A DNA stretch of 64,000 nt from the NCBI RefSeq assembly GCF_017916325.1, contig NC_090163.1, forward strand, positions 5,001 through 69,000, given 5' to 3'. The notes under the pieces are model-generated. The model was given only the letters and a program-made list of their open reading frames with translations, had not been told where the DNA came from and searched no databases. The stretch comes from Leishmania martiniquensis (taxonomy: Eukaryota > Euglenozoa > Kinetoplastea > Trypanosomatida > Trypanosomatidae). The position numbers were made by a program, and so were the translations under genes. This document shows, piece by piece, positions 10,646-20,723 of the stretch. Position 1 is the stretch's first letter. Each line of letters starts with the position of its first letter.

Positions 10646-11176
10646 GAGAGAGAGGGTGGCTGGAAATATATGGTGTTGAGCGAACGTGTCTTTTCTATGC
10701 TGGTGCCATGTAGCTAAGCAGATAGCGCGCATACGCTTGGTGTTTTTTCTTCTATTTCAGCATGCCCGTATCCCCAGACGATGCCACCGTTGCGATGCTA
10801 CTGCCATTGTTGATTTCTGCTGTAGACCAGCTGTGTATAGGTATTCCGAAGAACTGAAGCGAAAAAAGAGAACCATAACCCCTGATGAGGCAATCTTCTA
10901 AGCACTGCGACACTGCTTGGTGCATTATCATTTCGTTGATTTGCTTCATGAGTGAAAGCGTGCGATTCTCGTTGTTTGGTGTCGCTGCTGTGGTTGGTCG
11001 ATTTCGTAACCAGCAGGGCTATGTTCCTCTAGCGCTGATGGAGAAGCCCATGTGTGCTAGTGCTGCTTCATTCATAGCATCAAGCAAGTACTCGCTGACC
11101 TTTGTCTCTTGCAACGTCTTTTTTGCTTGTTTGGTAGTTTCTCGGCGGATGGACTAGCCTTCTTGATGGACTAGGG
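10646..11176. other. Intergenic spacer with a strong splice-acceptor site and a short open frame
   Basis: A near-ideal pyrimidine tract ends in TTTCAG at 10755-10760, and an ATG follows immediately at 10762. That ATG opens a 31-codon frame, described separately. The acceptor could instead serve the ORC1/CDC6-like gene, leaving a leader of about 400 bases with several upstream ATGs. No other gene is seen. Confidence 0.5.
10762..10901 (+). pseudogene. Possible frameshifted micro-gene (single-span membrane peptide)
   Basis: Directly after the TTTCAG acceptor an ATG opens a 31-codon frame ending at 10857, beginning MPVSPDDATVAMLLPLLISA, with a hydrophobic span. From about 10835 another frame continues in protein-like fashion to a stop at 10901: a tyrosine-rich junction, the basic run EELKRKKRT, then an acidic end, ITPDEAIF. 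Together the two parts would form a plausible ~46-residue single-span protein broken by one frameshift. This may be coincidence. If it is real, either the gene is broken here or the base count has an error. Confidence 0.25.
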
Positions 11177-12472
11177 ATGAAGCGCAGTCGGCACGTGACG
11201 CATCAAGAAGAGGTCATGGAGGCCCTGAAGGATGGTGTACGGGCGTTAAGTATTTCGAGCATCCTTTCCACAAAGGATCTTGTTTGCAGGGAAGACCATG
11301 CACTCGCAATCCAGGAGTTTTTGGAGGACGACAAGCAGCACACGATGCAGATCTTCGGAATGCCTGGCACAGGCAAGACGGCGACCGTTAACTTCGCGTT
11401 GACACAACTGGCGTTGCAGCGTGGCTCGAAAGCGACAGCGGTTTTCCTCAATGGGTTTGTTGTTCAAAAGAGCTCTGACATCTACTACACTCTTTATCAG
11501 CATTTGACAAAGGCGAGGCTGGGAGTGGTGGAGCCGTGCCCCGTGACGCAGTGTGCATCTAGCATCGAAAAGCGCTTCCGGCATGGGTGGGGTGGCAAGC
11601 CACCCTCTTTGTGTGTCATAGTGGTGGATGAGGTTGATAAAATTCTGGAAAAACACGCTAAGGGGCTCTTCAAGTTAGTCGACTGGCTCACTTTGCCGTA
11701 TGCCAGGTGCAAACTCATAACGATCTCCAACAGTATGGATCTTCAACTCGATGCGAAAACGAAAAGTCGCCTCGGCGCCATTAATCAGCTCGTGTTCTCA
11801 TCGTATGGCACACAGGAGCTGCGCGAAATTCTCTTGCACCGTGTTGGCGCGATCGAGCCGAAGCTCTTCTCGGATCAGGCGATGAATCAGCTTTGCATAC
11901 AAACAGCCTCACACTTTGGCGATGTGCGGCGACTGTTGCAGTCCGCGTCCGCTGCCATTTGTAGTGTCTTGATGCGGATCCAGGATGGGCCATTTGCTGT
12001 TACGTCTGCGGATGGGATAATCACGCTACGGGAGATTCACGGTGTCGTCCGGCAGATTTTTCATGACCGATTTGTTGAGTTCATCACGACGATGCGAAAG
12101 CCTGTCCTTTTCATCACTGTGGCGGTGCTCGGGAAGGAGACGGAGGAACTCATGAGGAAAGGTGAGGTGGACTGTCGGCTACCGCTGGAGCGCCTTCTGG
12201 CCATCACACAGCAGGCACAGCGGAGGTGCATGGATGTCTCACGGCCGATTTCTCGGGTGGGGTTCTTGGAGGAAGTTGAGTTACTCCGTCAGGTTTCTTT
12301 GATAGAGGTTTGCGCGGGTGAGGATTGCTTACCGATTCACACTGCCGATGAGCTACTGGACGCAGGGGAAGACGCTACTGTCCTGCTGCTCCAGCCGTAT
12401 CAAATGGTCGTAGATTCGTGCCGCCTTCACGATGTGTTTGGCGCCACCTACGGTGCGGCACTGAACTTGTGA
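11177..12472 (+). CDS. ORC1/CDC6-type AAA+ ATPase (putative replication origin licensing factor)
   Basis: A 431-residue initiator-family ATPase. Walker A is GMPGTGKT (61-68), Walker B is VIVVDEVDKI (DE at 151-152), sensor 1 is ITISNSMDL (N185), the arginine finger is in KSRLG (R198), and GDVRRLL supplies the sensor 2 region. The C-terminal third (about 280-431) has the length expected of the family's winged-helix DNA-binding domain. ORC1 and CDC6 bind ATP at origins and load the MCM helicase. Trypanosomatids have several such proteins (ORC1/CDC6 and ORC1B among them), and this could be one of those paralogues. I cannot tell which from sequence alone. There is no N-terminal BAH domain. The start is the first ATG of the frame. 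Confidence 0.88.
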   Translation: MKRSRHVTHQEEVMEALKDGVRALSISSILSTKDLVCREDHALAIQEFLEDDKQHTMQIFGMPGTGKTATVNFALTQLALQRGSKATAVFLNGFVVQKSSDIYYTLYQHLTKARLGVVEPCPVTQCASSIEKRFRHGWGGKPPSLCVIVVDEVDKILEKHAKGLFKLVDWLTLPYARCKLITISNSMDLQLDAKTKSRLGAINQLVFSSYGTQELREILLHRVGAIEPKLFSDQAMNQLCIQTASHFGDVRRLLQSASAAICSVLMRIQDGPFAVTSADGIITLREIHGVVRQIFHDRFVEFITTMRKPVLFITVAVLGKETEELMRKGEVDCRLPLERLLAITQQAQRRCMDVSRPISRVGFLEEVELLRQVSLIEVCAGEDCLPIHTADELLDAGEDATVLLLQPYQMVVDSCRLHDVFGATYGAALNL

Positions 12473-12910
12473 CATAGGACTCAATCATACTTTTGTTAAC
12501 TGTTCACTGCTACCATTCTGTTGTTTGTGATTTATGCTGCTGAGCCGAGGTCGCGCACATGGGCTGCGCAATGTCAAAATGAGTAAAATCTGGTGAAGTG
12601 GGGAATGGTTTTCGCGTGTCTACTTTGTGCTTCACAGTTATCAGAAAAGAATACTGGCGCGCACAGAGATAAAAGCGCCAAAAGGCGGTGTTGTGCTGGT
12701 CTGCGCAGTGCCGTATGTCGTTGCTGCACGTCGCCGAGAAGGCATCTTCCATGCGAAGCAGCGTAGGAAGCTTACTCAGGATGATATGGGTACTTCTTTC
12801 TGCTCATGAGCCCCTCATTTTTGTTTCTCTCGATACCAGTTGTTCTCGTCCCGGCTCTTTTTATTTTTCATTTTTCGGTGGTGTGTGAACCCCGAAAGAA
12901 ATCTGTGCTG
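12473..12910. other. Intergenic spacer
   Basis: This contains the 3' UTR of the ORC1/CDC6-like gene and the pyrimidine-rich splice-acceptor zone of the next gene (about 12812-12898). Nothing else was recognised. Confidence 0.5.
12815..12898 (+). promoter_or_regulatory. Probable splice acceptor that sets the start of the PPR-like gene
   Basis: A T/C-rich tract (about 12815-12876) is followed by the first strong AG at 12897-12898. The ATG at 12806, where the longest open frame begins, lies upstream of this tract and would not be in the message. The next in-frame ATG is 12911. Confidence 0.5.
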
Positions 12911-15649
12911 ATGCCGCTTTCACAAAAAGGACCCGTATCCGGGTTCGCGGCTGCGGCGAAGGTCCTTTTCGACTCCGCCCAGCGTGTCGGCGCAGTCGAG
13001 CCACTGGAGCATAGCACCAAGCAGTACGCACAGCAGCTGAAGAAGATCCAGTCTCATAGCAAAAAGCGAGGAGGCTCACTAGGCGGTGTTTCGTACAAGG
13101 TGGCAGAGTTTTTGGCGGCGCAGCGACCACCTGCTCCTCAGCAACCTCGATCTGGGCCGCCTAAAGAGCGGACAATCGCGAAACGAGTGCCTCTGATCGA
13201 AATTCCTCCTCTCCCAGCAAACGCGCCTGCAACGAGAACTCTTGCCACGGAGAGGGAAAGCCGCGCACCGCTGGTTTCTCCTCCGAGCTTGAGCTCCTTG
13301 CTTGCCCCCCAAACGGATCCTCTGAAGGTAGCAGTGCTAGCACCCCCGATACCGCTTTCGCCTGCCACAACAGAGGCAGCAACGCCGGCTTCGCGTTCAG
13401 TGGAGGAGGTGTTCATCACCGAAGACAAGCCCCTTTTCGAGGTCCGCCAGCAGGTGGAGCCGCAACCGCTACCGGAGGCCGTTATTCAGCCAGCTTTGGC
13501 CTCTGCAACACCGCAGGAGCCGTTGACGCCTCTCCGTAAAATGAAGCCAGTGATAAGCATCCCTATTGCCGCAGTGGAAACGGCGCTGGATGTAGGGGTT
13601 GGCAGCGCGGCGCCTGACGTCCCGGCGGCGGCGACGTCGGTCGCAGGGCTCTCGGTGGATGTTTGGGAGCAGCAGCGTGAGCGGGAGCTCGAGCGACTGC
13701 AGAAGAAGCAGGAGGAAGAAGAGCAGCGGCGCCTCACGCTTTTGCGCGAGCAGGAGCACCAAACGCTTGGCAAGGAGTGGGCGGAGCGCCGCACTTACAA
13801 AGCTGTGTTTGAGGCAGAGCCTACTTTGGGCAGCAACCTCTTGCGCCAGCTATTCGCTGCAGATTCGGCTGCCGCATCTCTGTCGACATTTCAGAAGATG
13901 ATTGAGGCCGGCGCGCGGACTTCCGCGCTGTTGCCTGCTGGCCTAGCTTCTGTAGCCTTTAGCATTCGCGCAGCGCCGCCTGCCGAGCGGCTGCACCTCA
14001 AGCGTGCTCTTCTCGACTGCGTCGAGAAGGCGAAGCTTCCTGAACAATTGAGGCGAAAGGCACACCTGCTGGTATGTGGCGGCACGGACTTTTTGACGGC
14101 GTTCGGCGCGTTGACGGCTGAAGAGAAGCAGCATCTGGACAGCCGGACCATCCTGCGAGCCATCCAGATCCTCGTGAGGAATGAGCGGTGGGAGGAGGCA
14201 CTCGAGGTTGCCAAGCAAAGCCGCTCTAGCTTCCACAGCAGGAGCGATGTATTGGACCTCGCCCTGCTGAGGGCGAGTCAGTTGCTGAAGGAGGGGCCAC
14301 GAAAAGAGATCGTTAGCTACGCGACTCAGTGCCTTACGGAGAGTGGGCGCATGGGCGTCCACGCCAAACTCCTCATCGCGAGTGCTGAACGTGGCGCGTA
14401 CCGCCGCACATTGCTGAAGCAGCTGGCAGCGTCGTCGGATGCGGACGAGAGCGTCTACGCCGAACTTATTCTGCGCTCGGACAAAAGCCAGACCGAGGCC
14501 CTGTTGGCTGAGATCGCGGCCAGAGGGCTGAACAACGAAGATCCTGTGGTGCTCGGCGCCGTCGCGATGAAGGCGCTTGGCAGCGAGTCACCTGCGGACG
14601 TCTTCAAAGAGATTGATCGACAGGTTGCCAAGATTGGTCTACGACCAATGCACATCCGCGTCGCTACAATGACAGCTGTGTTGCATCCGACGGAGGAGGT
14701 GTTGCGGCAGGCAAGTGCGGTGGTGCAGATGGCTGCGCCAGCGGCCCGCTGCCCTGGTCTCCGCAAGCTGCTCCCCTTGCTTTACCAACAAAACATGCTT
14801 GACGAGATTGTGCAGTTGGCAGACGCCACCAATGGGTCTGTGCCTGTGGCGAAGCTGATGCCCCGTGCCGTGGCGTTCATGAATGAGGCACTCCTGAGGG
14901 TGGGGCGTGAGCCTCTCAGCAATGTGCGAGTCAGCGACATCGGCTTCTCGCGCGTGAACGGAGGCGCAGCTGCTAGCGCGTCTGGCAAGGTAGTTGAGGA
15001 GGCTGCGAGCGTGATTGTCGACATTGCAGGCTTGACAGAGAAGATGCTCCTTTTCGCTAAAGAACGGCAGTGGTCGAAGGCGCTGGGCGTTGTGAATGGA
15101 CTGCCAACAGCCATCAAGGCGGACGCGTCCGCGGTGAGTCTGCTTTACAATTGTGCCTTGGGCGCCGCCGTCGAACAGCCAGAGAAGGTAAAGGATATTT
15201 ATGCACTCATGTGCAATCGTAGGGTGAAAGTGAATGCCACTACGGTCAACACAGTGCTAAGTAGCCTAAGCAAGTCGCATCTCTGGGAGGACGCTCTTCA
15301 GTTCTTTAAGGCTACGGCTCTTGACCAACGAGACAACAACACGTATCTCATCTATTTCGCGCTGTTGGGAAAGCGGAATCTGTGGAAAGAGGCGACGGAG
15401 GCCTACGACGAGACGCGCGCGGCTATCCCGAAACTGCCTGCAGCTATGTTTTCTCTCATTATCGGTACGACCAGCGGCCACGACTGGCATGCCACGTTAC
15501 GAATTTTCGAGGACATGCTGAAGGCGCATGGCTCTGGCGTCAAGGACAGCATCGTGACACAGGTGATTCGTTGCCTGGAGCGCAATGGAAAGGCTGCCGA
15601 GATTGCAAGGCTTGAAAAGGAGGTTGCTAAGCGGAAAAAGAAGAAGTAA
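12911..15649 (+). CDS. Large helical-repeat protein with PPR-like C-terminus
   Basis: A 912-residue protein starting MPLSQKGPVSGFAAAAK. Residues ~60-250 are proline-rich and low in complexity. A charged coiled-coil of E, Q, R and K follows (about 250-290). The rest is a solenoid of short helices. The last ~150 residues look like pentatricopeptide repeats, for example TVNTVLSSLSKSHLWEDALQ and a following repeat with AMFSLIIGTTSGHDWHATLR. The end is a lysine-rich tail. PPR proteins bind single-stranded RNA and in trypanosomatids mostly act in mitochondria. There is no clear presequence here, so a nuclear or cytosolic role is also possible. The N-terminal 35 codons of the longest frame are read as spacer because the splice-acceptor tract lies within them. 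Confidence 0.7.
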   Translation: MPLSQKGPVSGFAAAAKVLFDSAQRVGAVEPLEHSTKQYAQQLKKIQSHSKKRGGSLGGVSYKVAEFLAAQRPPAPQQPRSGPPKERTIAKRVPLIEIPPLPANAPATRTLATERESRAPLVSPPSLSSLLAPQTDPLKVAVLAPPIPLSPATTEAATPASRSVEEVFITEDKPLFEVRQQVEPQPLPEAVIQPALASATPQEPLTPLRKMKPVISIPIAAVETALDVGVGSAAPDVPAAATSVAGLSVDVWEQQRERELERLQKKQEEEEQRRLTLLREQEHQTLGKEWAERRTYKAVFEAEPTLGSNLLRQLFAADSAAASLSTFQKMIEAGARTSALLPAGLASVAFSIRAAPPAERLHLKRALLDCVEKAKLPEQLRRKAHLLVCGGTDFLTAFGALTAEEKQHLDSRTILRAIQILVRNERWEEALEVAKQSRSSFHSRSDVLDLALLRASQLLKEGPRKEIVSYATQCLTESGRMGVHAKLLIASAERGAYRRTLLKQLAASSDADESVYAELILRSDKSQTEALLAEIAARGLNNEDPVVLGAVAMKALGSESPADVFKEIDRQVAKIGLRPMHIRVATMTAVLHPTEEVLRQASAVVQMAAPAARCPGLRKLLPLLYQQNMLDEIVQLADATNGSVPVAKLMPRAVAFMNEALLRVGREPLSNVRVSDIGFSRVNGGAAASASGKVVEEAASVIVDIAGLTEKMLLFAKERQWSKALGVVNGLPTAIKADASAVSLLYNCALGAAVEQPEKVKDIYALMCNRRVKVNATTVNTVLSSLSKSHLWEDALQFFKATALDQRDNNTYLIYFALLGKRNLWKEATEAYDETRAAIPKLPAAMFSLIIGTTSGHDWHATLRIFEDMLKAHGSGVKDSIVTQVIRCLERNGKAAEIARLEKEVAKRKKKK

Positions 15650-16323
15650 CGTTCTCCGCGTCGATGGAGAATCAGCTGCTCTGCGACCCCTTCAGACATT
15701 GGGAGGCGCATCACAAGCCATCCAGTCGAGGCCTTTTAGCCTTTCTGTCCCACGGCCGAACCCTTGCCTTGCCACATTGCAGCTGACTCATTTTCTCTTC
15801 TCATGGTACCAAGAGAAGCAAACGAAGGGACCATTTGGTGTTGCGACATGAATATAGTAGCAGCGTGGTACGCACTGGCTGGGTGGCGAAGTTTTTTTCT
15901 GAGGTCGGATACGACGTAGTCTGCTAAAAAAAACAAGGGAGTGACCTGAGAGGGAGTAGATGAAATGAATACAGTGCTCGCTCTTGCGTCTTCATCTACA
16001 CCCACACGAAGTCGCTTGTGACGCGCCAATGGATGTGCTTCTGCATGCGTTGGCGATGTGAGGCGCCACTGATGAGGGCACCCATGGTGGCATCTCTTCT
16101 CTGTTAGCTGTCGTAGCATAGGCAGCCTTCTCTTTTTCATGAGCACGTTCACCTTCGCTTCTTTCTGCTCCGTGTCTTTTTGTGCTCAACCGCTCCCGAT
16201 GGGGTGAAATGTCGTCTCGGGTGGGGTTTTCTGTCCAACCTTTAAGTCGGATCGTGACTCGAAAAGCGAGAAGGTACCTTTGACGTTTGTTCTCAAGTAG
16301 GTGGATTGGCCCTAGAGGTGAAA
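15650..16323. other. Intergenic spacer
   Basis: This holds the 3' UTR of the PPR-like gene and the leader of DRC2, with candidate acceptors TCAAG and TAG at 16296-16300. No gene is seen. Confidence 0.5.
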
Positions 16324-17862
16324 ATGCCGGTGGCCAAGAAGGGATCAAGAAAGGGTGGTCGGAAGAAGATCCTTAGCGGCGTCGAGCTCGAGCGGATGCG
16401 TGCGGAGGAGTCGGAGAAGCGGTGCCGGCAGCTGATGCTGTTGCAAAGTCGCTTGCGCGAGGTTATTGCGGAGGAGAGGGAGATGTTCAACGCCGTCTCA
16501 GGAGCCATCGATGCCCGCTGGATGCGCTTTTTGCGCGAATGCAAGCAGAGGGAACTTGTGGTCGAAATCGAAGTTCTGCGGCGGACCTTCGAGGCGACGC
16601 TGGACCGAAAGGAAGCATTCTCTTCGACCCTTCTTGAGGAGCTTGAGGTAATGGAGGAGCAGTGCAGGCACGCCTTTCGTTCTCACATGGACGTTGTCGG
16701 TTCTCTGCTAGAGCTGCACGCGGCTCGCACGAGAGACCTTGAGGGAGAGCTTGAGTCAAACATCGCGGAGATGCAGCGAGACTTCGAGTACGAGAGGGCG
16801 GAGCTGGAGGTGAAGCACCGTATTGAGATGGATGACTTGCGATTGATTCTGGACAACATGGCGGCCGAGGCGGAGATGTTGGAGAAGAGGCTGCAGGAGG
16901 AAACGTCTGAGGGTCACGAAACGGCTGCCGAGAAGATGGATGAAGACAAAAGACAGATGGAAGCAGACCTCTACAAGGTCGAAGATGGTCTACGCGGTGA
17001 GCTGGATTCCCGTTACAGAAACTTTATGTCCACCGCGCAGGCAAACATGAAGGAGTACACGGCGATGTGCAAAGAAGATCAGGATACGACTGAGCGTATT
17101 GCTGCCCAGCTGCGGAAGATCGAGAAGCTGCAAAGCAACGTTGCGTCATGGCGCACCAATATCGCCCGTAACGCAAAGGAGTGGGAAGGCCGCAACGCGG
17201 CCATACAAGCAGAGCGGGACGCCACACTGGCGCACCTGAAGAAGCTGAAGGAGAAGATGCAGCGATGGAGGCAGCTACAGTCTAGATCACTCATCGAGTT
17301 AGTGAAGGAGGCGAACGCAACCGAGGAGTCGCTGCAGGCGACCTCGAAGCGAGCTGCGCGTCTTCTTCGGCTAGTGGAGCTATGCAAGCCGCTGGAAACG
17401 GAGCGAGAGCAGGTTCTCTTGCATGAGGCGAACATTTCAGCGGCAGCAGTCGACGCAGAAACAAAGTGCCGCGTCGCCGCTGCCAACTCTGGAAATGCTC
17501 AGGACGATGTCGATTCAGGCGGCTACGCCGCTCCGGCTGCAAATGAGCAGTGGCAGTCGCTAGAGCGGTTCTGGGTGATGCATAACAAGGTGGTGCTGGA
17601 CAATGCAGCGCTGGCCCAAGAACGTTTTCTTTTGGAAGGGGAGAACCGACAGTTGCAGGCGGTCCTAAAGGAATACTTAGATGACGTTTCTATAAGTGAT
17701 CAAGTGATGCGCCAGAGCAACGCCCTTCTTCGGACGCAGGCATCCCACCCCAACGTTGTTCAGTCCGTGAACGCGCGCGATGGTGGCGGCATAAGAGGCT
17801 ACAATGTGGTCGAGGGAAACAAGTTCATCAGCGACCAAACCCGTCACGCCGTCGGGCATTAG
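16324..17862 (+). CDS. DRC2: Nexin-dynein regulatory complex subunit 2 (CCDC65 homologue)
   Basis: A 512-residue coiled-coil protein of the flagellar axoneme. With DRC1 and DRC4, DRC2 forms the base plate of the nexin-dynein regulatory complex, which links outer doublets and controls dynein. Similarity to animal CCDC65 runs through the first 250 residues: W-x-x-FLRECKQRELVVEIEVL, a TFE-x-x-x-D-x-K segment, an acidic LLEELEVMEEQ, HAFRSHMD, and an FEYERAELEVKH coil. The diagnostic KPLETEREQVL lies near 360. A lysine-rich N-terminus precedes the coil. The open frame extends six codons upstream only from a TTG, so the ATG at 16324 (MPVAKKGSRKGGRKK) is used. Length is close to other DRC2 proteins. 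Confidence 0.9.
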   Translation: MPVAKKGSRKGGRKKILSGVELERMRAEESEKRCRQLMLLQSRLREVIAEEREMFNAVSGAIDARWMRFLRECKQRELVVEIEVLRRTFEATLDRKEAFSSTLLEELEVMEEQCRHAFRSHMDVVGSLLELHAARTRDLEGELESNIAEMQRDFEYERAELEVKHRIEMDDLRLILDNMAAEAEMLEKRLQEETSEGHETAAEKMDEDKRQMEADLYKVEDGLRGELDSRYRNFMSTAQANMKEYTAMCKEDQDTTERIAAQLRKIEKLQSNVASWRTNIARNAKEWEGRNAAIQAERDATLAHLKKLKEKMQRWRQLQSRSLIELVKEANATEESLQATSKRAARLLRLVELCKPLETEREQVLLHEANISAAAVDAETKCRVAAANSGNAQDDVDSGGYAAPAANEQWQSLERFWVMHNKVVLDNAALAQERFLLEGENRQLQAVLKEYLDDVSISDQVMRQSNALLRTQASHPNVVQSVNARDGGGIRGYNVVEGNKFISDQTRHAVGH

Positions 17863-18653
17863 CAACTGGCTAATGTGCTCCAGTTCTGTGAAAGGCGCTG
17901 CTTGCAGAAAACCAGTCAGAACCTTCTCGTTGGTCACCTTGACGGAATCTCTCTAGCTGGAACCGAATCTCTTCGCTCTCCTATGAACTCACTTTGTTTT
18001 GTTGCGGAGACGGTGGGAGCTGGCTAAACTTTGGCGTGGCGAGCAAGATGTACGATGTAATCAAAAAAAAAACAGCGTCATGCTGAAAGCTCGAGTGAGA
18101 TGCCTCGTGCTGGCTCATGTTTGACTGCGCTATGGATGTAATTCTTGACTCCCAGCTTTACTGTGTTTTTTGAAGACGAGAAGGACACGCGAAGAGGTAT
18201 CTGGCGCATGGAGCTATGAACTGCTGGTCTTTGTCCTGCTTCCTACAGCTCTTTTTCACTGATAGCTTTTTCTATCAAAGCGCCGCAACGGCCCTTGCAG
18301 GGGTTGTGCACGGGACTGCGTAAGCAGAGTGCCGATATAGCTGCTGCGATCGCACGATGTCGGCTGCAGGCATCATGAACATCATTGCTTCACCTCAACC
18401 GTTCCCTCCTTTTCTATGCACCTACGGCAACTGCTCACCGGTACTCACTGTGGAAAGACTTTGCTGCATTTCGCTGTGGCTCCAATACCGTGTCAGTGCT
18501 CCCCCTCCTCATATTCACACTCGCTGTCCAGGCTAGCTTCCGTAGCCTTTATATATATGTGTATATGGGGAGTTTCCTGTTAGCGACGCACCGTAGAAGG
18601 CCCGATTGGCTGACTTGTTTCTAGCGACTTTACCGGCACTTTTTGACGCGGCA
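17863..18653. other. Intergenic spacer
   Basis: This is T-rich with an A10 tract near 18064. It contains the DRC2 3' UTR and the leader of the FIST gene, with a candidate acceptor (TTTCTAG) ending at 18624, 29 bases before the ATG. No gene is seen. Confidence 0.5.
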
Positions 18654-20111
18654 ATGCGCCGCTTGGTGCACCGTACACCCACCTTGGCGGCACTCACTGC
18701 TGCTTGCCGGCGGATTGAATTGCGGGAGCCGTGCAGCCCAGAGGGCATTCGAGAACTGCTACAGCGGGCTGAGAGGGAGCAGGAGAGGCGTGGGTGCGCT
18801 GTCGATCAGCGCAAGGTCGTGTTTGCCGCTGCGAGCAGCGGCGACCATCGTTCCCGCATCGCTGCTGCTGAGGCGTTCGATGTAGCAGCGGCGGGATTGC
18901 CGCGCCCGCCGAACTTTTGCTACATGAACGTTTCAGTGGACTATGCGGGGATGATTGAGGCGCCTGAGGTCATTTGGTTTAACATGTGCAGGGTGAACGG
19001 CTTCACCCCGTCAACAGTGAAGACTGGCGCCGTACATATGGTGGGAGGGTTGGTGTGTCATCAGCGCCTTGGCGGGGGATATATTCAAGTGATTCTTGGC
19101 TGCATCCCGGACTTGGAGATGGACTCGTTTACGTTTGATGCAATACCGGACGAGGCCGAGATCGCGGTCACAAATCGACCACCTCCAGCTGTGGCTTTTG
19201 CCATGCTCGATACTGGTCTAGCCCTCCAGTACGAGCAGGCTCTCTCAGGACACGTCAGCAGTCTGAGCAGCGCACTCGGGAAGGACTGCCCTTTGGTTGG
19301 TGGACTTTACCCTCCTGTTGGAAGCGTTAGTGGTGTCGTGGAGCAGAATGGCAAACTGGAGGACTCGGTCTTCTTCATCAATGACCGTACGTACCAGGGA
19401 AGTGCGACTGCAGTTGTGCTGCGCAGCAAGCTGTTGAATGCACATGCGGTTAGTGTGGTTCCGTCAATTTCGATCGGCAGCGCTTCTGTGACTGATGTCG
19501 TGTGCGAGGGTGGCGTAGCAACTGTACGCACGCTGAATAACCGGCTGGCAACGAGTGTCGTCAAGGAGCTATACTCGCTGCCGGATATTGCGGGGAAGCC
19601 GTGCAAGGTGTTTTTGGGCGTGCGACACGGTGACGTGCACGTGCCCGTCTCATTCGTGGGGCACCCAGATAGCGGCGAACTTATTTTTCCCCTTCCACCG
19701 GGCGCATCTCTAGCCCTAAACAGCACTGCCGATTTCCTTGTGGACGACGTAGAGCTGGACACGGAAATGGCTGCGAGTCTCCTGATCAGTATGGAGAAGC
19801 GCATTGCACCGGTGTTCGTCGAGAAGGACATCAATGTTGCACGTGAGGCACGCCGTAACATTATTGCGTCCTCAACGGCTGCTTTTCACTTTTCTCACGG
19901 TGGGCTGAACGCCGTTGCGAAACCGGATGTTCCTGTCGTCAACTTGGGCACTGGCGGGGCGATCTTTGCACCGTCGATTCTGCAGCGTTGCGTTGGACGT
20001 TCATGCCCGAACACTGGCTTTTTTTCGCCTGGTCAGGTGGCGACGGTGGGACGCCTCACGTCCATCTTCCCCCGGTCTAGCACCTACTGCTTTTTGGAGG
20101 GAACTGAGTAG
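18654..20111 (+). CDS. FIST-domain protein (FBXO22-like sensor module)
   Basis: A 485-residue soluble protein resembling the FIST module, a putative small-ligand-binding domain of bacterial signalling proteins that also occurs in eukaryotes in FBXO22-type and plant proteins. Family-like traits are the ALGKDCPLVGGLYPPVGSVSG glycine-rich segment in the N-terminal half, the following beta-rich VVLRSKLLNAHAVSVVPSIS stretch, and the C-terminal half with PCKVFLGVRHGDVHVPVSFVG and late glycine-rich SPGQVATVG strands. No F-box was recognised at the N-terminus (MRRLVHRTPTLAALTAACRR), although a leucine-rich helical segment is present. In this frame only a TTG lies upstream of the ATG at 18654, and a good acceptor lies just before that ATG. 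Substrate and pathway are unknown. Confidence 0.7.
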   Translation: MRRLVHRTPTLAALTAACRRIELREPCSPEGIRELLQRAEREQERRGCAVDQRKVVFAAASSGDHRSRIAAAEAFDVAAAGLPRPPNFCYMNVSVDYAGMIEAPEVIWFNMCRVNGFTPSTVKTGAVHMVGGLVCHQRLGGGYIQVILGCIPDLEMDSFTFDAIPDEAEIAVTNRPPPAVAFAMLDTGLALQYEQALSGHVSSLSSALGKDCPLVGGLYPPVGSVSGVVEQNGKLEDSVFFINDRTYQGSATAVVLRSKLLNAHAVSVVPSISIGSASVTDVVCEGGVATVRTLNNRLATSVVKELYSLPDIAGKPCKVFLGVRHGDVHVPVSFVGHPDSGELIFPLPPGASLALNSTADFLVDDVELDTEMAASLLISMEKRIAPVFVEKDINVAREARRNIIASSTAAFHFSHGGLNAVAKPDVPVVNLGTGGAIFAPSILQRCVGRSCPNTGFFSPGQVATVGRLTSIFPRSSTYCFLEGTE

Positions 20112-20723
20112 GGCATACTGGGGCTCACACGTGTGTATGCGTGTGTCTATGTATGCGTATGTGTCTCTGTGTGAGGACTTGTGAGGCGATTGTTTCTCAG
20201 GAGGGAAGTGCATTCGTTGTGTCTTTCGGACCGACTCGCTCGTGTGCGTCTGGTCGGCTGCTCGTGCCACCACACCTTCACTTCTTTGTCGTCACAGGTG
20301 ATCATTGACCGGGAGCCTAATAGGTAAAATCGAGAGAGGTAGAAGGCAGGAAGACACTCAATCGACTGCTTGCTTGTGTGCGGCAATTACCTTCCCACGT
20401 CGCAGCGACTGCGAGCAGTGTGTTTTGCGTTCTCCTTTAAAGGACGAATGACGTTTTTCTCTCACGCTCTCCTCACTTGAGCGCTCGAGGGTGCTAATGG
20501 CCTGATTCCTCGAGAGGGGTTAAACAGCGAGGGTCTGTGTGTTTGTCGACGGGGTCTGTCACAAAGGCGACCACAGGCATAATCTTCCCCCGAAGGCTCA
20601 AATGTTACGTGCTTGTAATGTTTCTCCACTACATGGGCTTTTTGACGGTGAAACGCTGCCTTTACACGAAAACGGATCCGCTTGCTGCGGCTGCATCACG
20701 TTCGTGCGACACTCAGGGTACAT
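20112..20723. other. Intergenic spacer
   Basis: A GT/TATG-rich 3' UTR segment (about 20125-20175) is followed by the leader of the next gene. No gene is seen. Confidence 0.5.
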
